A DNA stretch of 64,000 nucleotides, taken from positions 992,001-1,056,000 of the forward strand of contig NZ_CP085253.1 in NCBI RefSeq assembly GCF_044872765.1, in the 5' to 3' direction. How positions within the stretch are numbered: the first letter of the stretch is position 1; every line of letters begins with the position of its first letter. The notes below the pieces were generated by a model. It made no database searches and was not told the origin of the DNA. It saw nothing but the letters and a program-made list of their open reading frames with translations. The DNA is from Micrococcus sp023147585. GTDB taxonomy: Bacteria > Actinomycetota > Actinomycetes > Actinomycetales > Micrococcaceae. A program made the translations under genes and the position numbers. Positions 24,235-31,660 of this stretch are shown one piece after another.

Positions 24235-24678
24235 CGCGGCACCGTGCGCCTGCGCTCCAACGACTACCGGGACAAGCCGGCCGTGGACCCGCGCTACTTC
24301 ACCGACCCGGAGGGCCATGACATGGCCGTCGCGGTGGCCGGCACCCGGCTGGCCCGGGAGATCGTCTCCCAGCCGGCGATGGCGGAGTGGGCCGGCCGGG
24401 AGCTCGCCTCGGGCGTGGAGGCGCAGACGGACGAGGAGATCGCCGACTACGTGCGCCGCACCCACAACACCGTGTACCACCCGGTGGGCTCGGTGCGCAG
24501 GGGCGCCGACGACGACGCCATGAGCCCCCTGGACGCCCGCCTGCGCGTCAAGGGCGTGACAGGCCTGCGCGTGGCCGACGCCTCCGTGACGCCCGAGCAC
24601 GTGACCGTGAACCCCAACATCACGTGCTTCATGATCGGTGAGAAGGCAGCGCAGCTGATCCTGGCCGATCGCGCCTGA
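24235..24678 (+). pseudogene. GMC-family oxidoreductase, C-terminal fragment
   Basis: About 147 codons matching the C-terminal end of GMC (choline dehydrogenase-like) flavoproteins: VRLRSNDYRDKPAVDPRYF, then HNTVYHPVGSVR (the catalytic-site His region), SPLDARLRVKGVTGLRVADA and VTVNPNITCFMIGEKAA. A whole enzyme is about 500-550 residues, with the FAD-binding GXGXXG at the N-terminus, which is absent. Similarity starts abruptly near 24235, so about 70% of the gene is lost. The retained part is well conserved, so truncation may be recent. A strong terminator follows. Confidence 0.8.
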
Positions 24679-24683
24679 CCGCC

Positions 24684-24728
24684 ACGCAGATGCGGCGGGC
24701 CCCCGGTGGGGGCCCGCCGCATCTGCGT
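24684..24728. terminator. Bidirectional intrinsic-type terminator
   Basis: Perfect 21-bp stem (24684-24704 with 24708-24728) and a 3-base GGT loop. It lies between the convergent GMC fragment and hsp20. No long T tract, as is common at this G+C. Confidence 0.85.
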
Positions 24729-24786
24729 TCGGGGGACGGACCGCGCGCCGGTCACGCCGGCCGCGCGCGGCTCCGTCAGAGGCCGG

Positions 24787-25269
24787 TCACTCGCCGGTGG
24801 TCTCGGCGGTCTCGCCCTCCACGGTCTGCCCGGCCACGGGGGCGGTGCCGCCGTGGGTGACGGAGATCTTGCGGGGCTTGGCCTGCTCCGCCACCGGGAT
24901 GGTGAGGGTCAGGACGCCGTCGCTGTAGTCGGCCTGGATGCGGTCGAGGGCCAGGCCCTCGCCCAGGGTGAGCTGGCGGGCGAAGGTGCCGGCGGAACGC
25001 TCACGGGTGAGCCAGCGGCGGTCCTCGCGGGCCGGGTCCTCCTTGCGCTCGGCGCGGACGGTGAGCGTGCGCTCCTCCACGTCCACGTCGATGGAGGCCG
25101 GGTCGACGCCGGGCAGCTCGACCTCGGCGCCGAAGGCGTCGCCCTCGCGGTACAGGTTCATGGGCATGGACGCGGTGCCGGTCGCGCGGGTCGTCAGACC
25201 GTTCACCAGGCGCTCCATCTCACGGAAGGGACGCTCCATCTCACGGAATGGATCGATGGGACGGGCCAT
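24787..25269 (-). CDS. Hsp20 / alpha-crystallin small heat-shock protein
   Basis: 160 residues. The N-terminal arm has a seven-residue duplication (PFREMER twice). The alpha-crystallin domain runs from about residue 38 to 140: YREGDAFGAEVELPGVDPAS, LTVRAER, the RRWLTRERSAGTFARQLTLG segment and the GVLTLTIPV strand that precedes the usual I-X-I/V-type tail. It is an ATP-independent holdase that forms oligomers in the cytoplasm. Monocistronic; terminator at 24684-24728. A HAIR or CIRCE operator upstream was not found in 25270-25400. Confidence 0.93.
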   Translation of the reverse strand: MARPIDPFREMERPFREMERLVNGLTTRATGTASMPMNLYREGDAFGAEVELPGVDPASIDVDVEERTLTVRAERKEDPAREDRRWLTRERSAGTFARQLTLGEGLALDRIQADYSDGVLTLTIPVAEQAKPRKISVTHGGTAPVAGQTVEGETAETTGE

Positions 25270-25495
25270 GTCGGTTCACTCTCCTCGGGAGTCGGGTGGG
25301 CGCCGCTGACACCGCGGCGTCTGACCACCACAACAGCACGCCCGGCGAACCCATTCCAGAAATCTGCGTGAACTCCGCTCAACTTCCTGAGGGACGGCCC
25401 TCACGCCTCGTCACGGCCCACCCATGACATCCGTCATGGCGCATTCCTGACGTCTGCCGCTCCCGCGGGGCGCGTCCCTCGGCAAGGCTGGAGCC

Positions 25496-26467
25496 ATGAG
25501 CAACGCACCCGCACTCGCAACCCGGGGACTCACCCGCCGCTTCGGACCGGTCCGGGCCGTGGACGGCGTGGACCTCACCGTCCCCGCCGGCGAAGTCCTC
25601 GCCCTCCTCGGGCCCAACGGCGCCGGCAAGACCACGCTGCTGGACATGGCCCTGGGCTTCAGCCCGCCCTCGGACGGCACGGTCCGCGTCCTCGGCTCCG
25701 ACCCCGTCGCCGCCGTCCGCCAGGGCCGGGTGGGCGCGGTGCTGCAGACGGGCGGCCTGCTGGAGGACCTGAGCGTCCGCGAGACCGTGGCCATGGTGGC
25801 CGGCTGCCACCGCCGCCACATCGGCGTGCCCGCCGCCCTGGAGCGCGCCGGCCTCACCGGGCTGGCCGGCCGCCGGGTGAAGAAGTGCTCCGGAGGCGAG
25901 CGCCAGCGGCTGCGCTTCGCCCTGGCCCTGCTCACCGACCCCGAGCTGCTGATCCTGGACGAGCCCACCGCGGGCATGGACGTCCGCGCCCGCCACGACT
26001 TCTGGGACACCATGCACGCCGAGGCGGACCGGGGCCGCACCATCGTGTTCGCCACCCACTTCCTCCCCGAGGCCGAGGACTTCGCGGACCGGATCGTCCT
26101 GATGCGCGAGGGCCGGATCCACGCGGACGGCACGCCCGCCGAGCTCGCCACCGGCGGGTCCGTCACCCTCACGGGCCGCTGGGCCGGCGGCGGAGACGAT
26201 CCGGACGCGCCCGCCCGCCTCGCCACCGCCCTGAGCCTGCCGCAGGACGCCGTCCAGCTCGAACCACAGCACCTCTCCCCCGGCCGCCTGCGCGTGCGCG
26301 TCCCCGCCGGGGGCTCGGTCACCGGCGACGACGTCGCCCGCCACCTGCTGAACAAGCGCCTCGTCGAGGACCTGGCGATCACCCACGCCTCCCTCGACGA
26401 CGTGTTCCTCTCCCTGACCGACGCCGGCCAGCCGACACCCTCCGAGCCGCAGGAGTCCCTCGCATGA
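25496..26467 (+). CDS. ABC transporter ATP-binding protein
   Basis: 323 residues with a single nucleotide-binding domain: Walker A GPNGAGKTT (about residues 39-47), Q-loop, signature CSGGERQRLRFAL, Walker B LLILDEPTAGMD and switch His in IVFATHFLPEAEDFADR. The 100-residue C-terminal extension is typical of drug or lantibiotic-type exporters (NatA/CcmA group). It overlaps the permease gene by ATGA (26464-26467) and heads a four-gene cluster with a two-component system, so it probably exports a toxic compound or peptide sensed by that system. Confidence 0.92.
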   Translation: MSNAPALATRGLTRRFGPVRAVDGVDLTVPAGEVLALLGPNGAGKTTLLDMALGFSPPSDGTVRVLGSDPVAAVRQGRVGAVLQTGGLLEDLSVRETVAMVAGCHRRHIGVPAALERAGLTGLAGRRVKKCSGGERQRLRFALALLTDPELLILDEPTAGMDVRARHDFWDTMHAEADRGRTIVFATHFLPEAEDFADRIVLMREGRIHADGTPAELATGGSVTLTGRWAGGGDDPDAPARLATALSLPQDAVQLEPQHLSPGRLRVRVPAGGSVTGDDVARHLLNKRLVEDLAITHASLDDVFLSLTDAGQPTPSEPQESLA

Positions 26468-27258
26468 GCACGACCACCACCGCCCCCGGCCGACTGTTCG
26501 GCTACGCACGCCGCGAGTTCGTCCGCAACGTGCGGATGATCGAGGGCTCGTTCTTCATCGTCGTCCTCCCCGTGGCGCTCTACCTCATGTTCGGCGCGCT
26601 CTCCGACTGGGGAGACCGCCCCGTCGGCCACGGGAACGTGTCCGCGTACACCATGACCGGCATGACCGTGTACGGGGCGGTCATGGCCACCACATCGATC
26701 GCCGGCTCGGCCGCCGTCGAGCGCCAGTCCGGCTGGGGCCGCCAGCTCTCCCTGACCGCGCTCACCCCGGGCGCCTACCTCGCCGGCAAGTGCCTCGTGG
26801 CCTTGGCCATCGCCGCCCTGCCCGTGCTCGCCGTGCTCACCGCGGGCGCGCTCACGGGCGCCGAGCTCGACGGCCCGCTGCGCTGGCTCACGACGGGCGC
26901 CCTCGCCCTGGTGTCCTCGCTGCCGTTCGCGCTGTTCGGCCTGGCGGCCGCCCTGCTCTTCCGTTCGGAGGCCGCCGTGTCCGCGGCGTCGGGCATCCTG
27001 GTGGTGTTCGGCTTCCTCGGGAACCTCTTCGTCCCGCTCTCGGGGATCATGCTGGACATCGGGCGCTTCACTCCGGTGTACGGGGCCGGCGCCCTCGCCC
27101 GATGGCCGCAGATGGAGGGAGAGAGGGCACAGATGGGAACGGAACCCGCCGCCGCTGCGGACCCGCTGTGGCTGCCGCTCGTGAACCTGCTGGCCTGGAC
27201 GGCCGTGTTCGCGGTGGTCTGCCTGCTCGCCTCCCGCTCCCGGACGGCCCGCGCGTGA
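26464..27258 (+). CDS. ABC-2-type transporter permease
   Basis: 264 residues from the ATG overlapping the ATPase stop. Six hydrophobic segments: one after EFVRNVRMIEGSFFIVVLPV, then TMTGMTVYGAVMATTSIAGS, CLVALAIAALPVLAVLTAG, ALVSSLPFALFGLAAALLF, SGILVVFGFLGNLFVPLSG and a C-terminal helix. The ABC-2 layout with PLSGIMLDIGRFTPVY matches lantibiotic/drug-type exporters. It forms the membrane part of the exporter with the product of 25496-26467. The stop overlaps the next GTG (GTGA at 27255-27258). Confidence 0.88.
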   Translation: MSTTTTAPGRLFGYARREFVRNVRMIEGSFFIVVLPVALYLMFGALSDWGDRPVGHGNVSAYTMTGMTVYGAVMATTSIAGSAAVERQSGWGRQLSLTALTPGAYLAGKCLVALAIAALPVLAVLTAGALTGAELDGPLRWLTTGALALVSSLPFALFGLAAALLFRSEAAVSAASGILVVFGFLGNLFVPLSGIMLDIGRFTPVYGAGALARWPQMEGERAQMGTEPAAAADPLWLPLVNLLAWTAVFAVVCLLASRSRTARA

Positions 27259-28481
27259 CCCCCTCCGGCGGATCCCCGGCGCCGGCCCGCCCGGCGGTCG
27301 GCACGGCGGAGCACGACCCCGCCGTCCTGCCGCTGCACCTGTGGCCGTCCACGCTGGGGTTCGCCGGGGTGTGGCTCATCAGCTTCGGCTTCGTCCTCGT
27401 CGAGCTCCTCCGCCGGGCGTTCACGCCCGGGGACGGGCGGGGCGAGGCGATCCTGGGGGTGGCGGCCATCGCGGTCTTCATCCTCGTCTACCTGGCCGCG
27501 TTCGTGGTGCCGCGCCCGGTACGCGCGTGGCCGGCCTGGGCCAACGCGGTCCTCACCTGGCTCGTGCTCGCCGGGTGCGTGGCCGTGCTGACCCGGATCC
27601 TGGGTGTCCAGGCTCTGCTCTACTCCCCCTTCCTCGTGGCCACATGGCTCTTCCCCCACCGGCTCCGCGTGGGCCTGATCGGCGCCGGGGCCACGGTGGC
27701 CGCGGCGCTGGCGACCGGGCTGCTGTCCTTCCCCGGCGATCCGGCCCTGCCCGTCGTGCTGGGCAACCTCGCCGTCCTCCTGGTGGTGCTGGTGGGCATG
27801 CGCTTGGCGATCGCCCGGGACGACCGGGTCGTGGAGATGACGCATGAACTCGACCTCGCCGGCCAGCGGGAACGGCTCGGCCGGGATCTGCACGACATCC
27901 TGGGCCACTCCCTGACCACCATCAACGTCAAGACCCAGCTCGTGCACCGGCTGATCGACACGGACCCCGCCCGGGCCAAGGAGGAGGCCGCCGAGGTGAT
28001 CGCCCTGTCCCGCACGGCCCTCGCCGAGGCGCGGGCCGCCGTCGCCGAGCTCGCCGCCCCGGAGCTGGGCGGGCAGCTCTCCCTCTCCACGGGGGCGCTG
28101 CGGGACGCCGGGATGGCCGTCGAGGCCCCGCCGCCCGGCGCGGTCACCGAGGTGCCCGAGCGTCGCCGCGCCCTGGCCGCCTGGATCGTGCGCGAGGCCG
28201 TGACCAATGTGCTCCGCCACGCCGGGGCCCGCCGGGTGCGCATCAGCCTGGACGCCCACCACGTGGCGGTGCTCGACGACGGCGCCGGACTGCCGGCCTC
28301 CGTCGCCGCGGGTGTGGGCCCCGGCACCCTCGCCGAGCGGGCGGCGGCGGAGGGCGCACGCCTCGAGGTGGGGCCGGGGCTGGGCGGGGCCGGCACCGGC
28401 GTGGCCGTGCACTGGGGCGGGAGCACGTTGGAGGCCGCGCGCGGGGTGCTGCCCGCCGCCGAGGGCAGGATGGACGCATGA
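27255..28481 (+). CDS. Sensor histidine kinase, HisKA_3 type
   Basis: 408 residues from GTG 27255, which overlaps the permease stop. Five or six membrane helices (about residues 34-181) with no large extracellular loop make up an intramembrane-type sensor. HisKA_3 follows with GRDLHDILGHSLTT (His213). The HATPase part has REAVTNVLRHAGA (N-box) and VLDDGAGLP (G1). The compact membrane sensor beside an ABC exporter resembles DesK/LiaS-like kinases that watch the membrane or their own transporter. The next gene overlaps by ATGA (28478-28481). Confidence 0.9.
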   Translation: MTPSGGSPAPARPAVGTAEHDPAVLPLHLWPSTLGFAGVWLISFGFVLVELLRRAFTPGDGRGEAILGVAAIAVFILVYLAAFVVPRPVRAWPAWANAVLTWLVLAGCVAVLTRILGVQALLYSPFLVATWLFPHRLRVGLIGAGATVAAALATGLLSFPGDPALPVVLGNLAVLLVVLVGMRLAIARDDRVVEMTHELDLAGQRERLGRDLHDILGHSLTTINVKTQLVHRLIDTDPARAKEEAAEVIALSRTALAEARAAVAELAAPELGGQLSLSTGALRDAGMAVEAPPPGAVTEVPERRRALAAWIVREAVTNVLRHAGARRVRISLDAHHVAVLDDGAGLPASVAAGVGPGTLAERAAAEGARLEVGPGLGGAGTGVAVHWGGSTLEAARGVLPAAEGRMDA

Positions 28482-29152
28482 GAGAGTCAGCCGACCCGGC
28501 CCCGTCCCCGGCGTCGCCGCCCTCAGCCGGTCACGGGCCCGGGGCTCCGCTGCGCCTGCTGCTGGCCGACGACCAGGCGCTCGTGCGCGGCGCCCTGGCC
28601 GCCCTCCTGGACACCGAGCCGGACCTGACCGTCGTCGCCCAGGCGGCCTCCGGGGACGAGGTGGCGGACGCGGTCGAGGCCCATGACGTGGATGTCGCCC
28701 TGCTGGACATCGAGATGCCCGGAGTGGACGGGTTCGAGGCCCTGCGCCGGATCCGGGACCGCGGCCTGGACTGCGCCGTGCTGATGGTGACGACCTTCGG
28801 CCGCCCCGGCTACCTGGAGCGGGCCCTGGCCGCCGGGGCCCGGGGATTCGTGGTCAAGGACACCCCGGCCGAGCAGCTCGCCGACGCCGTGCGCGCGGTG
28901 GCCCGCGGTGAGCGCGTGGTGGATCCCTCGCTCGCGGTGGACACCCTCGCGGCGGGGCCGAGCCCGCTGACCCCGCGGGAGGTCGACGTGCTGCGCGAAG
29001 CGCTCACGGGGGCCTCCGTCCGGGCGATCGCCGGGCGCCTGCACCTGTCCGCGGGCACGGTGCGCAACCATCTGAGCGCGGCGATCGGCAAGACGGCCAC
29101 CAGCACGCGCGGCGAGGCCGCGGCGGTCGCCCGCGACCGCGGGTGGCTGTAG
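28478..29152 (+). CDS. Response regulator, NarL/LuxR family
   Basis: 224 residues. The receiver domain has the acidic pair Asp31-Asp32, phospho-acceptor Asp77 in LLDIEMPG and the VVKDT lysine; a LuxR-type HTH follows at the C-terminus (LTPREVDVLREALTGASVRA, HLSAGTVRNHLSAAIGK). It is the cognate partner of the kinase and probably controls the exporter operon. Translationally coupled to the kinase gene. It ends 20 bp from the convergent macro-domain gene. Confidence 0.93.
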   Translation: MRESADPAPSPASPPSAGHGPGAPLRLLLADDQALVRGALAALLDTEPDLTVVAQAASGDEVADAVEAHDVDVALLDIEMPGVDGFEALRRIRDRGLDCAVLMVTTFGRPGYLERALAAGARGFVVKDTPAEQLADAVRAVARGERVVDPSLAVDTLAAGPSPLTPREVDVLREALTGASVRAIAGRLHLSAGTVRNHLSAAIGKTATSTRGEAAAVARDRGWL

Positions 29153-29172
29153 GGGAGGCTCAGCGGAGGCGC

Positions 29173-29700
29173 TCAGGTGAGATGCGCGAGCGCCGCACGG
29201 AACGCGGCCTCCGCCGTGTCGCCGTAGGGCACGAACAGCACCTCGTCCACGGTGCCGCCCACCTCGTCCGCCATCGCGTGGCAGGTCTCGACGGCGATCC
29301 GCGCCGCGTCTTCCATGGGCCAGCCGTAGATCCCCGCGGAGATCGCCGGGAACGCGACCGTCCGGGCGCCGAGCCCGGCCGCCACCTTCAGGGACTCGCG
29401 GTAGCACGAGGCGAGGGTGTCGGACTTGTCGATCGTCTTGGCCCACACCGGGCCCACCGTGTGGATGACCCAGCGCGCGGGCAGGCGCCCCGCCGTCGTC
29501 GCCACGGCCTGGCCGGCGGGCAGCCCCTCCGGCAGGTCGGTCTCGCGCAGGCGGCGGCACTCGGCCAGGATCTCGGGGCCGCCGCGCCGGTGGATGGCGC
29601 CGTCCACGCCTCCGCCGCCGAGCAGTGTGGAGTTGGCGGCGTTGACGACGGCGTCCGCGTGCGTGGCCGTGATGTCCCCGGGGGCGATGGTGAGCTGCAT
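29173..29700 (-). CDS. Macro-domain protein, O-acetyl-ADP-ribose deacetylase type
   Basis: 175 residues, a single macro domain: ITATHADAVVNAANSTLLGG, GGVDGAIHRRGG, WVIHTVGPVW, and VAFPAISAGIYGWPMEDAAR, the ADP-ribose binding loops of the YmdB/MacroD group. Such enzymes remove acetyl from O-acetyl-ADP-ribose or ADP-ribose from proteins. Stand-alone; no ADP-ribosyltransferase gene is adjacent. A divergent promoter region of 56 bp separates it from 29757. Confidence 0.9.
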   Translation of the reverse strand: MQLTIAPGDITATHADAVVNAANSTLLGGGGVDGAIHRRGGPEILAECRRLRETDLPEGLPAGQAVATTAGRLPARWVIHTVGPVWAKTIDKSDTLASCYRESLKVAAGLGARTVAFPAISAGIYGWPMEDAARIAVETCHAMADEVGGTVDEVLFVPYGDTAEAAFRAALAHLT

Positions 29701-29756
29701 GGGTTCACGCTAGGCGCGGGTGGGCGCCGTCGGACAGGGCCGGTAGCCTCGGGCCC

Positions 29757-30194
29757 ATGAGCACCCCGACGCCCACCGGACCGACCCCCACGCCTCCCGG
29801 CGACGAGCTGCTGCCGCTGATCAGCCTCGCGGTGGAGCACGTGTTCGACACGCTCGGCCGGCAGTCCGTGTTCGCCCCCACGATCCTCGCCGTCACCGCC
29901 GACGGCCAGCGCGGCATGTGGGAGCACCCGGACCTCGAGCCCGAGCAGGCGGCCGCCACGGTCGCGAAGATCAGCCCGCGCCCCACGCGGGCGGTGGCCG
30001 TGTTCGACGGCGAGATCGAGACGGCGGACGGACCCCGCCCGGCCGTCGCGGTGGAGGCCTTCGACGCCGCCGCCCTGGCCTCGACCCGCATGGTCTTCCC
30101 GTATCTGCCCGGCGTGGCCGCGGCGGGCCTCGCCGCCCGCGTCGACGGCGACCCGCAGGTCGTGGCCAACGGCCCCAACCCGCTCTTCGGCTGA
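29757..30194 (+). CDS. Hypothetical protein, soluble, 145 residues
   Basis: I do not recognise the family. It opens with a Thr/Pro-rich stretch, then ELLPLISLAVEHVFDTLGRQ, FAPTILAVTADGQRGMW, AVAVFDGEIETADGPRPAVA and FDAAALASTRMVFPYLPG. Alternating strands and helices with no membrane segment suggest a small cytoplasmic alpha/beta protein. Codon use is normal for the backbone. The gap to rmuC is 65 bp on the same strand; co-transcription is possible. Confidence 0.65.
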   Translation: MSTPTPTGPTPTPPGDELLPLISLAVEHVFDTLGRQSVFAPTILAVTADGQRGMWEHPDLEPEQAAATVAKISPRPTRAVAVFDGEIETADGPRPAVAVEAFDAAALASTRMVFPYLPGVAAAGLAARVDGDPQVVANGPNPLFG

Positions 30195-30259
30195 GCCGCC
30201 CGCCACGACGACGGCGCGCCGCTGCCTACCGTGTCCGTGCGGCCTGCCAGGGTGGGGTC

Positions 30260-31519
30260 ATGGAGATCCTCAGCCTGCTGCTCGCCCTCATCCTCGGACT
30301 CGTCCTGGGCGCCCTGGTGGGCGCGTGGCTCATGTGGCGCCGGGCGGCCGGTGGCGGTGAGGAGGCCCGCCGGGCTCAGGCCGAGCTGGCCGCGCTGCGC
30401 ACCGAGCACCAGGGGGCACGAGAGGAGCTCGCGGCCGCCCGGGCGGAGCAGCGCGCGCTCACGGCCGCGCGCGCCGAGGACGCCGAGCGCCAACGCGCGG
30501 AGTCCAAGGTGATGTCCACGCTCGCGCCGCTGGGCCAGCGGCTGGCGGCGCTCCAGGAGCAGGTGAGCGTGCTGGAACGGGATCGGGCGTCCCAGTTCGG
30601 CCGGCTCGGGGAGCAGCTCCGCGCCGCCGCGGCCACGGACCGGGACCTGCTGAACCAGACCACGTCGCTCATGGCCACGCTCAAGTCCACCTCCGCGCGG
30701 GGCCACTGGGGCGAGGCGCAGCTGCGGCGGGTCGTCGAGGCGGCGGGCATGCTCCACCACGTGGACTTCACGGAGCAGGCCACGCTGTCCGGCAGGGACG
30801 GCGAGCGCCTCCGCCCGGACCTCGTGGTGTCCCTGCCCGGCGGCAAGGCCATGGCTGTGGACGCCAAGGCCCCCATCGGGGACGCGCTGGCGGCCGAGGC
30901 CCTCGCGGACGAGCCCGGCGAGGAGGCGTACGAGCGGCGTCAGGCGCTGGCCGCCCAGCACGCCGCGGCCGTGCGCCGCCACGTGGACCAGCTCTCCGCG
31001 AAGTCCTACTGGGCCGGCCTCGAGCACTCCCCCGAGCTGGTCCTGTGCTTCCTGCCCGCCGAGTCGCTCCTGGCCGCGGCCCTGGACGCAGACCCCGGGC
31101 TGCTGGACCACGCGTTCTCCCGGAACGTGGCGCTCGTCGCCCCCGTCTCCCTCCTGACCGCCCTGAAGTCCGTGGCCTACGCGTGGCGGCAGGACACCCT
31201 GGCCGAGAACGCCCACACCGTGGTGGCCAGCGCGAAGGACCTCTACGAGCGCCTCGGCACGCTCGGCACCCACCTGGACCGCATGGGCGGCTCCCTCAAG
31301 ACCGCCGTGGACCGCTACAACCAGCTCGTCGGCAACGTCGAGTCGCGCGTGCTCCCCGCGGCCCGGCGCCTCCGCGACGCCGACCCGGGCCTGGCCCCCA
31401 CGCCGGACATCCGCACGCTCGAGTCCGCGCCCCGGCCACTGGCCGCTCCGGAACTGGTCGCGGGTGTGGAGGAGGATGAGCTGCGCCGTCGTCGGGCGGA
31501 GTCGGCGCGGGAGGCGTGA
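30260..31519 (+). CDS. rmuC: DNA recombination protein RmuC
   Basis: 419 residues from ATG 30260, which starts the N-terminal membrane helix LSLLLALILGLVLGALVGAW; upstream in-frame codons would read through the gap. A coiled coil (about 30-115, EARRAQAELAALRTEHQGAR...) is followed by the RmuC domain with STSARGHWGEAQLRRVVEAA, RPDLVVSLPGGKAMAVDAKA (nuclease-like D..K) and YWAGLEHSPELVLCFLP. RmuC limits inversions at short repeats in E. coli. Ends in an Arg/Ala-rich tail. Confidence 0.93.
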   Translation: MEILSLLLALILGLVLGALVGAWLMWRRAAGGGEEARRAQAELAALRTEHQGAREELAAARAEQRALTAARAEDAERQRAESKVMSTLAPLGQRLAALQEQVSVLERDRASQFGRLGEQLRAAAATDRDLLNQTTSLMATLKSTSARGHWGEAQLRRVVEAAGMLHHVDFTEQATLSGRDGERLRPDLVVSLPGGKAMAVDAKAPIGDALAAEALADEPGEEAYERRQALAAQHAAAVRRHVDQLSAKSYWAGLEHSPELVLCFLPAESLLAAALDADPGLLDHAFSRNVALVAPVSLLTALKSVAYAWRQDTLAENAHTVVASAKDLYERLGTLGTHLDRMGGSLKTAVDRYNQLVGNVESRVLPAARRLRDADPGLAPTPDIRTLESAPRPLAAPELVAGVEEDELRRRRAESAREA

Positions 31520-31577
31520 ACGGGTCCGCCCCGGGCGCCGGGGTGGGCGGGCCGTCGCACACGCGAGGATGACCCCT

Positions 31578-31593
31578 CGTGACCCAGATCACT
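31578..31593. promoter_or_regulatory. CRP/GlxR-like operator upstream of the DASS transporter
   Basis: CGTGACCCAGATCACT contains the inverted pair GTGA-N6-TCAC, five of the six symmetric core positions of the CRP/GlxR consensus, 68 bp before the transporter start. Carbon control of a dicarboxylate carrier would make sense. One match by eye; not tested. Confidence 0.4.
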
Positions 31594-31660
31594 TGATACG
31601 GTGAAACTCACAGAGAATTGCCAGCCCGCACGTGGGCCCTGACCTGATGAGGAGGCGCCC

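Noticed and set aside
24063..24260. YchF N-terminal extension through the repeat array
   Set aside because: It would add about 140 Gly/Ala/Ser residues before the P-loop start; known YchF proteins start at the GTG-encoded MALTIGF.
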